Shown: positions 1-9,012 of the stretch, in pieces
How the letters are laid out: each line of letters opens with the position of its first letter
Position numbering within the stretch: position 1 is the first letter of the stretch
Assembly: GCA_902459845.2 (NCBI GenBank)
Contig: CABPSV020000531.1
Location: 1 to 12,020 of the forward strand
Source of the DNA: Hepatocystis sp. ex Piliocolobus tephrosceles
Taxonomy: Eukaryota > Apicomplexa > Aconoidasida > Haemosporida > Plasmodiidae
Direction of reading: 5' to 3'
DNA: 12,020 bases
Translations under genes and position numbers: made by a program
The notes under the pieces: generated by a model
What the model saw: only the letters and a program-made list of their open reading frames with translations
Database searches by the model: none
Told to the model about the DNA's origin: nothing

Positions 1-1038
1 ATGTACGTTTTTTTTTTTTATTTTTTTTTTTATAAATAATTCTGAACGTTCATAATTTTTTTTTTTAAATGAAGACAAATTGTTTGTCCCATTAAAATTT
101 AATCCATATGTACGTTTATCGTTAATATTTATTTCAAAGATATAGAAAAGAAAATCATTCCAATATTCTATAAAGGGGTTATGTTTTTGTGAAAAATAAC
201 AAATAGATTCACAAACAATACTAATATCATTAAAAGTGAAAAAATTTACATTATCCAAACAGTAGTTAGTTAGTAACTCTATTAAATTTTTTTCAGCGTT
301 CTTAAGTTTTGTTTGTTTACAATATACTCCAGTTTTATGTTGATCATATGTGCTAGTTAAGCTTTTTTCCTCACACGAATAATTATTTCGATTATTGTTG
401 TTTAATCCACGAAATGTATTTTTAACAATAACAAAAAAAATATAAACAAAATGTCTTGGGTCTATATTATTTAAATTTTGTTTTAAATAAAAAAAAAAAA
501 AATTTATAATTTGTGCATCTCTTTTATTCAATATTTGACTTGCCAAAGCATATAAATATACATTTATGTTATCAAGGTTTTGATTGTATGTTAAGGTTGT
601 TCCATCTCTTTTGTCTATGTCAGTATTAATATCCGTTTTTTTAGTAGTTTTATTTAGTTCATCATTATGCATGTTATTATTTAAGTCAGATTGTGTTTTG
701 TCATAATTACTTGTTTCACATAAATAATTTATATTAGTTTTAAAAACTAAAGTTTGTATATCATTCCATATATATTCATTTTTTATTTTTTTTTTTATTA
801 CTTTGTTCAGAAGAATATTTATATCTTTTTTGTTTAAATAAATATGTTTTTTCCTGAATAAGTAAGTTTTTAATAAACATATTTCTTTATTTGTTTCAAC
901 ATCACACAGTTTGTTTATTTTTTTATATTTGCAATAAAAGTCATTATAGTAGATTGTTGTTGGGTGGTGAACATCAGGGACTTTTCTGTGTTGTATTAAA
1001 TTATGTACAAGCTTTACGCTTCTTTTTGTTATAATCAT
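1..1038 (-). CDS. 5' part of a conserved-looking protein of unknown function (partial, runs off window start)
   Basis: The minus strand is open without a stop from the ATG at 1038-1036 to position 1: 346 codons with no intron, so the 3' end lies outside the window. No other in-frame ATG was found just upstream of 1038. The N-terminus (MIITKRSVKLVHNLIQHRK) is basic and lacks acidic residues, as in mitochondrial presequences. The rest is Lys/Asn/Ile-rich but has ordered, non-repetitive stretches such as YALASQILNKRDAQ (about residues 160-173), DPRHFVYIFFVIV (about 193-205) and FNDISIVCESICYF (about 267-280). Their spacing resembles the helical repeats of apicomplexan organellar RNA-binding proteins (heptatricopeptide/RAP type). 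That is inference from pattern only: the RAP domain would be C-terminal and is not in view. A K-rich, Asn-rich linker lies around residues 100-150. That the frame is a real gene is well supported by its length in such AT-rich DNA; the function is not. Confidence 0.82.
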   Translation of the reverse strand, partial: MIITKRSVKLVHNLIQHRKVPDVHHPTTIYYNDFYCKYKKINKLCDVETNKEICLLKTYLFRKKHIYLNKKDINILLNKVIKKKIKNEYIWNDIQTLVFKTNINYLCETSNYDKTQSDLNNNMHNDELNKTTKKTDINTDIDKRDGTTLTYNQNLDNINVYLYALASQILNKRDAQIINFFFFYLKQNLNNIDPRHFVYIFFVIVKNTFRGLNNNNRNNYSCEEKSLTSTYDQHKTGVYCKQTKLKNAEKNLIELLTNYCLDNVNFFTFNDISIVCESICYFSQKHNPFIEYWNDFLFYIFEININDKRTYGLNFNGTNNLSSFKKKNYERSELFIKKKIKKKNVH

Positions 1039-1157
1039 ACTAAGGATAAGCAAAGTGTGCTCACAGCCTTGGGTGCGTGTGTGTGTGCCTGCGTACGTAC
1101 GTAGATACCTATGTATACTATGTATATTATGTGGTGTATATTTGTGTTACATAAATG

Positions 1158-1196
<39 letters not shown>

Positions 1197-1320
1197 GACC
1201 AACCGGACGAACAAGTGGACGACTGAGTGATATGGCTAAACGAAAAAATCATTCTTAACATACACAAGAGTTATTTACATTTTGTTGTATACTTAAAAAA
1301 AAAAAAAAAAAAAAAATGCG

Positions 1321-1355
<35 letters not shown>

Positions 1356-1784
1356 GTATACATATAGCTTTTATATGTACGAGCAAAACGCAAGCTTTTA
1401 TGCCGAGTAATCTACTTTACCTTATGTTTGATTATTATTTTCCTTTCCTTTCCTTTTTTTTTTTTTTTTTTTTTTTTGTTTTTTTTATTTTTTTCCAAAA
1501 AAAGAGTTATATATATATAAACCCATTGTGGAACTATGTGTTGTTGTTTTTTAATTATAAAAAAAAAAAAAAAAAAATAGGTGCTCACGCAATATATGTA
1601 TTGTAATATGTTTATTATATGCGTATTTACTAAGTACCATATAATAAATAACGAATGTTCCAATTAAAGCCAATTAAGGCTAATTAAAAGCCAAGTAAAT
1701 AATGTAGTAACAAAAATGATAAAATTATTATTATTAATGATGACTTGTTCATAACATTTTTTAAAATAATTTACGTTTATGTAT

Positions 1785-1828
<44 letters not shown>

Positions 1829-1935
1829 AGTTCGGAGAAAACAGTTTGGAGAAAAATTGTATGTATTATATGGAGGTATGTATATAAGTATGTATGCAGG
1901 TATGTATGTACCCACGCACTTACGCTATCATGTAA
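1039..1935. other. Intergenic low-complexity DNA between SufS 3' end and the next gene's start
   Basis: I see no coding exon here. It holds poly(A) runs (about 1295-1316, 1321-1353, 1561-1577, 1790-1827), a T-rich run (about 1456-1488), a (TA)n run at about 1159-1183, and three imperfect copies of a CCAATTAAAG-like decamer at about 1660-1694. A relatively G+C-rich patch lies at about 1040-1130 and 1197-1240. The region must contain the 3' UTR and polyadenylation site of SufS and the promoter/5' UTR of the gene starting at 1038, but I cannot place these sites. Predicted proteins in this stretch are translations of homopolymers. Confidence 0.8.
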
Positions 1936-3393
1936 CTATTTTTTCATTTTATTTAACATAAAAGAAACATTTGCTATTTGTTTTGCTAAATATTTTATTT
2001 CTTCTGGAGTATTGTAAAAAAAGATGGAAACTCTAGCTGATTCAGAAATATTAAGTATGTATTTATGTAATAAAGAGGCACAATGATGACCTGATCTTAT
2101 ACATATATTTTTAAAATCTAAAAATGTAGCCAAATCAAAAGCAGTAAAATTATTTGACCATATGGGTAATATACCAATTTTTTTCAAATTATATTTCCTA
2201 CTATTATGAATAAAAAGTTGAAATTTTGTTTTTTCTTGCACTTGGTTGGGTAGTATATTATCATTTTGCATGTAACTGGTTTGCATATTACTATTCACGT
2301 CGTTTATATCGTTTATGTCGTTTATATCGTTTATGTCGTTTATATCGTTTATGTCGTTTATATCGTTTATGTCGTTTATATCATTTGTATCGTTTGTATC
2401 GTTTATATCGTTTGTATCGTTTATATGATCGTTTGAGATATTCAGCTTATAGCCACTATTTGAGAACTTTGAAGAAGATGATTTAAGAGTGGGTAATTCA
2501 ACCAAACTGTTACCCATGTAAATCCTTAAATAATATATAAGGAGATCGTACAAATACATTTCATATGTATGTACATGTTTGATATTAATTTTTTTCAAAT
2601 ATTTTAAAGCTACACCCATTGCTAAAATGCTTGAAATGTTTTGTGTTCCTGGTTCATATACATAAGGAGAAAGTACATACTCAGATTTATATTTTTTAAC
2701 AGTTGTTATTATATTACTCCCATATAATAATGGTTTAAATTTATACAATGTTGTTAATTGTTTATTTATATAAATAAAACCGCAACCTAAAGGTGCACAA
2801 AATTTATGTCCTGATGTTATCAATATATCTATTTTTATATTATTTTGTAACATTTTTTTTATGTTATATTTCATATGTGGAAAACTTTGTGCTGCATCAA
2901 TTATTATAACTATATTTGGATTTATTTCTTTCACTTTTTTAATTAAAACATTTATATTTTGAATATGGCCTAATACATTAGATACGTGATTTAATGAAAA
3001 TACTTTTGTATTACTATTTATACGAGTTAAAAGTTTTTTTATATTAATATAACCACTTTTTTTTAATGGAACATATTTTATTTTCCCTTTTTTTCTTTTT
3101 CTTATTTCTTCTTGCCATGGTACTATATTGGAATTATGTTCTAAATAAGATAAATATATTTCATCGTTTGGGGTTTTAATTACCTGATCAAAAATTATAC
3201 TACATGCTATGTTATATCCATGTGTACAACCTGTTGTAAATATTATTTCTTCTGGGTGTTCACAATTTATATATTCCTTAACTATTGTTCTTACATTTTC
3301 GTAATTGTCTGTGGCTTGTAGACTTAGTTTGTAAATGCCCCTGTGTATATTGGCGTTTTCGCTGGTGTAAAATTGGGTTATACTCTACAAAGG

Positions 3394-3432
<39 letters not shown>

Positions 3433-3818
3433 TATATATATATATATATATATATGAGTGTACATATGAACGTACTCATGAACGTACGCCCGAATGTATG
3501 ACCTACCCGAATTACAGACTCCGGTTTTTGTGTAGTGGCAGCATTGTCAAAATAAAAAAGGTCACTTTTATTTTTAAAAAAAGGGTATTCGTTTCTTATA
3601 TTTTTAAAATAGTTTATTATATTGTTATCAATCTTGGGTTTTTCATTTTCAACTTTTAATTTTATTTTTTTTTTAGTTAGAACTGAAAATATATGTTTTT
3701 TTTGAGGGGTGGAATAATGGCAATACTGTATAGAATATTTCGTTTTATGTGTTAGTAGTAAAAAAAATAGTATGTATATATATATACTCGTTAATGGGAT
3801 AACATATACTTTTGCCAT
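1936..3818 (-). CDS. sufS: Cysteine desulfurase SufS, apicoplast Fe-S cluster assembly (2 exons, 586 aa)
   Basis: SufS is a PLP enzyme that takes sulfur from L-cysteine and passes it, via SufE, to the SUF scaffold; in Plasmodium it acts in the apicoplast. Exon 1 is 3818-3507 (104 codons) and exon 2 is 3384-1936, joined in phase 0 across a 122-bp intron (donor GTAGGT at 3506, acceptor TTTGTAG ending at 3385). The junction restores the family block QKPESVI-R/SITQFY. The leader is bipartite: a hydrophobic signal segment (about residues 7-22), then a Lys/Asn-rich, acid-poor transit region. Class V aminotransferase motifs occur in order: DNAATTQKP (91-99), TTGCTHG, EHNSNIVPWQ, DAAQ (D267, Q270), TSGHK with the PLP lysine K298, EPGTQN (from E348) and SGHHC with the catalytic Cys539. 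It is longer than bacterial SufS (about 400 aa) because of the leader and a low-complexity insert at about 423-468. Identification is very secure; the start is the only ATG before the signal segment. Confidence 0.96.
2295..2430 (-). repeat. 9/18-bp tandem codon repeat encoding an Asn-Asp-Ile/Thr tract in SufS
   Basis: About 14 copies of a 9-bp unit code for (I/T)-N-D tripeptides at about SufS residues 423-468. In the central part the Asp codon alternates strictly between GAC and GAT, so the unit that expanded is 18 bp, not 9 bp. The tract lies between the end of the PLP-binding large domain and the small domain that carries the active-site Cys. It keeps frame and is bounded by ordinary sequence. 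Confidence 0.93.
3385..3506 (-). other. Intron of sufS
   Basis: A GT..AG intron of 122 bp. It is built of a (TA)n run (about 3429-3454) and a poly(A) run on the plus strand (about 3397-3426), which reads as a poly(T) pyrimidine tract next to the acceptor. Removing it fuses two blocks that are contiguous in all SufS/CsdA proteins. Both flanking reading frames close within it, which supports its removal. Confidence 0.92.
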
Positions 3819-4131
3819 GTGGCATAATTTAACAAGGCAAAAGTAAAAAAAAAAAAAAAAAAAAAATCAAATAAAGCAAAAATGAGCAAATAAAGCAGAA
3901 CTAAGTAAATGAAGCAAAAATGAGCCACAATATTTCATTTCATTTCAAAACAAAAAAAAAAAAAAAAAATAAAATAAAAACACTATACAAAATTATTTCT
4001 TATGTTTTAACATTGCAAAAAGGTTCTTAAAAACAGTAAAAGGTGCCATTTGAAACAAGAAACAAGAAAGAAAAAAAAAAAAAAAAATAATAATAATAAT
4101 AATAATAATAATAATTATTTTAAAAATTTGC
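3819..4131. other. Short intergenic region: sufS promoter side and PPO 3' side
   Basis: Only 313 bp separate the sufS start codon from the PPO stop codon, tight for this genome. It holds poly(A) runs, a (TAA)n microsatellite (about 4087-4115) and an imperfect duplication of a GCAAAAATGAGC-containing segment (about 3877-3924). It must contain both the 3' end of the PPO transcript and the 5' region of sufS. No further gene is visible. Confidence 0.8.
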
Positions 4132-4629
4132 TTAAGAATAATAATTATTACAAAAATTTTTAGTTTCACGTAAACAAAATTCTAAGTTTTTAAAAAAAAA
4201 AAAGATCCAAAAAATTTTTAATTGTTTATATTTTTTGTTTATTAATTTTTTGAAGGCTTTATCAAGTCTTTCGTTGAAAAGGAATACGTTGTATGTGTCC
4301 CCAATAACCTATGTTCAAAAATAAAACATTTAAAAAAACACATTTAAATGAAATGACAGAGTGGAACGAATGAAAATAAAATAGTCATTTTTCTTATATT
4401 TTACTTACATTTAACATTGTATATATATATATGTATAATGCAAAAGATTATTTTTTTTTTTTTTTTATTACCAAATCAGGACCTTCTTTCAATTTTAAAA
4501 TGTCTTGAAGAAAAGTGTTTATTTCTTCAACACATTTTTCATCCTTCGTTTCGGAGCTCATAAATCGCAATCTTTAAAAAACGGAAAATAAAAAAAATGA
4601 CAAAAATAAAAATAAAATAAAATAAAATA

Positions 4630-4667
<38 letters not shown>

Positions 4668-4960
4668 CCGTTTTATGTAAAGCTACAATAATAATACTAT
4701 TATATTTTGAACACAATACCTCGTTTCATACAAAATTTCATGTGTAGAAGTCTTCTCTGTCGAACTATTTAAGCCCATTTGGGAAAATATATTATGGTCA
4801 TATAATAAAGAAATAATTTTATTCTTCTCATTCTGTTTAACTAGCATTAATGACTCCTACAAAAAAAGATGGTATAGGTAAAAAACAAAAAAAAAAAGCA
4901 CACATTTTATGTTTACATGTTCAAAAATATAAAAAAAGAAAAAAATATTTAACTAGCTAA

Positions 4961-4999
<39 letters not shown>

Positions 5000-5278
5000 C
5001 AAAGTGATATACATGTGCAAAGTGGGTAAAAAAAAAAAAATTACCAGTGATTGAGATAAGGGGAGAACATTCTTTTTGTAACATACATTTGTTATTTTAA
5101 TCCTCTTACAGCGAAAACTATTTAAATGTTTTATTAAAACCTTTTTGTTTTCAATTTGAAATTTTTTTTTTTTCAACATATTTTTTAATTCTAAAGGATT
5201 CAGACAAAGAACAACATCATCACAACGTATTACATTTCTTCCTATAGACACCTGAACATGTGAAAAAAAAAAAAAAAG

Positions 5279-5338
<60 letters not shown>

Positions 5339-5535
5339 AGAAAACAAAAAAATCGTGTATACATATTTATAATAAGCAAGAAAAAAAATAACCGAATAAA
5401 TAACTATAATAGTACCTTAACTTTTCCTTTTCTACATATAATTTTCAAATTTTGTATATTTCTAAAGTGTTGAGTGTTAGGGTATAAATCGAAGTGGTCA
5501 ATGAGTTTGCTAATAAAAAAAAAAAAAAAATACAT

Positions 5536-5570
<35 letters not shown>

Positions 5571-7078
5571 GTCAAATAAAGCAACAATGTATTGGTAAAA
5601 CTTATAACAAACACGTTACACAAAAAGCTTACACATACATTTTTGAAGTAACACTTTTAATTGCTCTTCACCTTACTTTGTTAATAACACGTTTCCTTCT
5701 TTAAACCTAACAACTTTTTTATTTTTTTGAAACAAATTGCTATTTTTATTATTATCACCATTAAGACATTTAATAGATTTGAACAGACTTTTTTCGTTCT
5801 CTAATCTTTGCAAAAAATTAGGGAAATAAGATCTACAAAAAGGGAAATAAAAAAGCAAAAACAGTAATACGCACTTAAAAGGAAAAAAAAAAAAAAAAAA
5901 TAGCTAGCTCGTACATGTAAATATAAGTTGGCTAGCTCGTACATGTAAATATAAGTTGGCTAGCTCGTACATGTAAATATAAGTTGGCTAGCTCGTACAT
6001 GTAAATATAAGTTGGCTAGCTCGTACATGTAAATATAAGTTGGCTAGCTTGAACATGTAAACATAAGTTGGCTAGCTCGTAAACACAAACATACATTTTT
6101 GCCTACTTCATTAATATGTGTTCAGGAGAATAGCCAAAGTGATGGTAGCAATACGGGGTTATTAAGTCTTCGTATATTTTTTTGTTACAATATTTTAAAA
6201 CAAATTCTTTAAGTCGTTCGTTCTGTAAATTGTAATTTTTTTTAATTAGTAAACGAGCAGTAGAGAAAAAAAAAATTGAATAAGTGAAATAAAAAAGAAT
6301 AAAATAAAAGAACAAAAGAATATAAAAATTAATAGCTACATTTTTTTTTTTTTTTTTTTTTTTTTCTTTTTTACCTTTTTAACATTCACAAATTTATGAA
6401 AAAAATAATCCTTAAAAATAAAATAACAAATTTGAGGTATATATTTATTAATTTTGTATATTCTCCCATCACAATTTAAAAAAGAAATGTTAGACGAGTA
6501 TTTGTTACTTTCTATGACTATAAAATGAATAAGTTAATAAATAGGTACGTTAATAAATAGGTACGTTAATAAATAGGTACGTTAATAAATAGGTACGTTA
6601 ATAAATAGGTACGTTAATAAATAGGTACGTTAATAAATAGGTACGTTAATAAATAATAATTAAGGCGTTTTTATGTATGTAAGTGCAGTATATATACACA
6701 TATATGTATATTAAAACTCGAGGTTAATACGCAATGTATTATTTTCAAAGATAAACGAGTAATTGTTCATTTATTTTGTTCGTTTTATTAATTTTACTTT
6801 CTCCCTCAAGTTTTAATTCTCGTAAAAGAGATGATAGGTAAGACGATTGGCTACTATTCAGAATAAAAGAATGGTAATAGCCACACTCAAAAATATTTGA
6901 TTTATTATACTGAGTATTAATAAAATTACATTTTTTTTTAATTGACAATAATTTAACGTTTAATTTATGTTGCCTTAAATAATGTCCTAAAAACAGTGAA
7001 CCTACATCTCCACCTATTAAGCTGTGTTATACACACACAAAAAAAATGTATTAAAAAAAAAAAAAAAAATATGTATGC

Positions 7079-7115
<37 letters not shown>

Positions 7116-7143
7116 TACCCGTATTTATCATTTCGTATAACAT
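4132..7143 (-). CDS. Protoporphyrinogen oxidase-like flavoprotein, haem biosynthesis (10 exons, 456 aa)
   Basis: PPO oxidises protoporphyrinogen IX to protoporphyrin IX with FAD; in malaria parasites it acts at the mitochondrion. Exons: 7143-7119, 7013-6798, 6517-6375, 6222-6107, 5832-5677, 5509-5416, 5251-5045, 4856-4720, 4571-4472, 4308-4132. All introns are GT..AG, all phases agree, and the total is 457 codons including the TAA stop. Family landmarks occur in order: a Rossmann start TGGDVGSLFLGHYL, FECGYHSF-type and LLRELKLEGE segments, ERLKEFV...YEDLITPYCYHHFGYSPEHILMKSYFP (130-171, matching the PPO EEFV..LIxPFxxGVYAGDPxxLSMKAAFP block, although GVYAG reads HHFGY here), VIRCDDVVLCLNPLEL (about 257-272) and a C-terminal VIGDTYNVFLFNERLDKAF. 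Oddities: the first Gly of GxGxxG is Thr, and the Glu after beta-strand 2 is Ser. The 25-nt first exon is the least certain; its ATG follows an in-frame TGA. Another member of the FAD amine-oxidase superfamily is the main alternative. Confidence 0.8.
5833..6106 (-). other. PPO intron 4 with embedded minisatellite
   Basis: A 274-bp phase-2 intron with donor GTAGGC and acceptor TTTTTGTAG. The junction rebuilds HILMK-SYFPNF, the most diagnostic PPO block. Two thirds of it is a 28-bp tandem repeat that is clearly richer in G+C than the surroundings. Confidence 0.82.
5903..6084. repeat. 28-bp minisatellite, six copies plus a partial copy
   Basis: Copies start at 5903, 5931, 5959, 5987, 6015, 6043 and (partial) 6071, exactly 28 bp apart. 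Each contains the palindromes GCTAGC and TACATGTA. The first five are essentially identical; the copy at 6043 has substitutions, and the 6071 copy is cut short. It lies in PPO intron 4. Confidence 0.97.
6518..6797 (-). other. PPO intron 2 with embedded minisatellite
   Basis: A 280-bp intron with donor GTAAAA and acceptor TTTTATAG, phase 1. The junction gives LEGE-I-IESNK, matching the usual GLEDK-type PPO segment and avoiding the in-frame TGA found if exon 2 were read on. About 44% of the intron is the 16-bp tandem repeat, which starts about 16 nt from the acceptor. Confidence 0.8.
6534..6657. repeat. 16-bp minisatellite, seven near-identical copies plus a partial one
   Basis: The unit TTAATAAATAGGTACG repeats with exact 16-bp spacing (starts at 6534, 6550, 6566, 6582, 6598, 6614, 6630; partial at 6646). 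It lies wholly inside PPO intron 2. Read in the transcript direction, each unit junction gives TTATTAAC, which resembles a branch-point sequence; the same motif precedes the real acceptor. Confidence 0.97.
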
Positions 7144-8049
7144 ATGTTCTTTTTTGAATTTAATATACAATCAAGTTAAAACAGAAATGTGTTATGTTTT
7201 TAACAAATAATACAAGCGACTATGTAGACAATACGTTTTAACCACCAATGCAGACATATATATTTTCTCAGACAACATGTATCACACCATTCTTATTTTA
7301 CTTTTACTCATCCTATCTCTCTCTATTATATATTTTAAGAGAAATAAAAATTATCAATTAGTAGACGCTTTTTTTCTTTTTTTTCTCTTTTGTTTTCTTT
7401 TTTTTTCTTTTTTTTTCTTTTTTTTCTCTTTTGTTTTCTTTTTTTTTCTTTTTTTTTCTTTTTTTTTTTTTTTTTTTCTTTTTTTTACATTTTAACCATA
7501 TGTTTTTAGCCATCTTAGTTATGTTTTAATATATTTTGTTGTATTATATTCTAATTTATTTACTTTTTGGGGTTTATCCTAGTAACATGTCAAACTCGAG
7601 TTTAATAAACATGTTGATGAAATTAAATATTAAACAACAATTTTTAACAAGTTAAGAAAAAAAAAAAAAAAATAAAAATAAATAAATACATATGCAAATC
7701 ATAAATGTACATAGTTTCAGCATAGTTGTATATAATTATGCATAATTATAAATAATTTCGGATGTTAAAAAAAAAAAAAATAAATAAATAATAAAAAAAC
7801 GGTTCCGTTCGAGAACTAAATACTTTTATACAAACAGCATCACATTTTATAAAATGATCATTTAAAAAAAGGAAATAAGTTTTTAAAATAAAAATAATTT
7901 ATGTATAAATCCTCAAAAAAAAAAAAAATAAAATAAAAAAAAAAATAAAAAAATAAAAAAATAAAAGGTATAAACATGTATAAAGTAATAGGTATAAACA
8001 AGTATAAAATAATAGGTTATAAAAATAAAAAGTAAAAATATGTGAAGTG
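7144..8049. other. Intergenic region between the TFIIA large-subunit gene and PPO
   Basis: I find no convincing exon. The region holds the 3' UTR of the TFIIA gene and the promoter/5' UTR of PPO. It includes a long C/T tract at 7367-7487, poly(A) tracts at about 7656-7671 and 7767-7780, and A/T repeats at about 7910-7965. A plus-strand frame at 7277 begins with a hydrophobic Leu/Ile stretch but then becomes a translation of the C/T tract, so I do not call it a gene. Confidence 0.75.
7367..7487. repeat. Long homopyrimidine tract with cytosines every ~10 bp
   Basis: Almost pure T interrupted by C at 7376, 7385/7387, 7397, 7407, 7417, 7426/7428, 7438, 7448, 7458 and 7478, a spacing close to 10 bp. 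A 41-bp higher-order unit containing CTCTTTTGTTTTC occurs at 7385 and again at 7426. On the PPO sense strand this is an A-rich purine tract about 225-345 nt before the start codon. Confidence 0.93.
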
Positions 8050-8638
8050 CTAAAATTCCAAATCCCCTTGCAAACTTCGAAAAAACATTTCTTTACCATC
8101 AACCTGCCATTATTGTAGAAAAAAAAAAAAAAAAAATAAATACAAATTGTAAAAGGAAAAAAATATTTTAAGTTCAAAAAATGTAAAATTAGGACTATAT
8201 AAGTATGTATATATATATATATATAACAAAAATTATATCTCCGTAGAGAGAACGCGGATGTAGAAATAAGCAAAACTTTAACTTTCATTAGTCCTCCTTT
8301 AAGTTTAATTTTCCAATTACTACTTGTATTTCTTCGCGCACTAGGTTTTGTTATCTAAATAAGGGAAAAAAAAAAAAAAAAAAAAAAGTTTATAATAGTA
8401 ACAACGGTTTTTACATTTATTCGTTTAGCTATATACATGCTATATTCATTCATTTGTTTATTTTTTTTTTTTTTTTTTTATTTTTGCTCGTATAAACGAA
8501 AGATTTCTTTTTGTAAATATTATTGTCATTCGTTCTTACTTTATCACAAATACCGACTATGATATTGTCTGTTGGTGGGTCTACATCACTCAGGTCACTG
8601 ATGGAAATGTTATCTAACTCGTTCAATTCTTCTAAAAA

Positions 8639-8709
<71 letters not shown>

Positions 8710-8957
8710 ACAAAAATGAAGATGAAGTATTGAGCTCGTGTGAGATTTGCATATTATAGGAATATAAACGTATACACACATGTATGTATATAAGCAGAAT
8801 AATCCCAAATATGTAAAACAAATTCAAACCTGTATTATCATCGCCATCGTCAATTTGTTCAGGAAAAGAGACCATTTTTTTTTCTTCAACTTCAGCATCC
8901 TCAAACTCATCGTCATCGTCATCATCATTAGAGTTGTTAGCTTAAAGTATATAAAAA

Positions 8958-9012
<55 letters not shown>

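Noticed and set aside
2226..2486. Plus-strand frame with an RLYRLC-type repeat
   Set aside because: It is the antisense shadow of the SufS Asn-Asp-Ile codon repeat.
5266..5345. Long A/G-interrupted tract that might be a retroelement tail
   Set aside because: It lies inside PPO intron 6 with no target-site duplication or coding remnant; such tracts are general in this genome.
5903..6084. Regularly spaced repeat that could suggest a CRISPR array
   Set aside because: It is a contiguous tandem repeat with no unique spacers, in an intron of a eukaryotic gene.
7277..7495. Plus-strand frame beginning with a hydrophobic Leu/Ile stretch, resembling a signal anchor
   Set aside because: Two thirds of it translates the C/T tract (Phe/Leu/Ser only). 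No other exon with compatible splice sites was found on the plus strand, and it lies in the PPO promoter region.
8210..8400. Possible read-through of the TFIIA exon 4 into the following intron (frame continues past ATGAAA)
   Set aside because: Reading on gives low-complexity Val/Leu/Phe sequence, while splicing at GTTAAA joins exactly to the conserved VDGKEMFF block.
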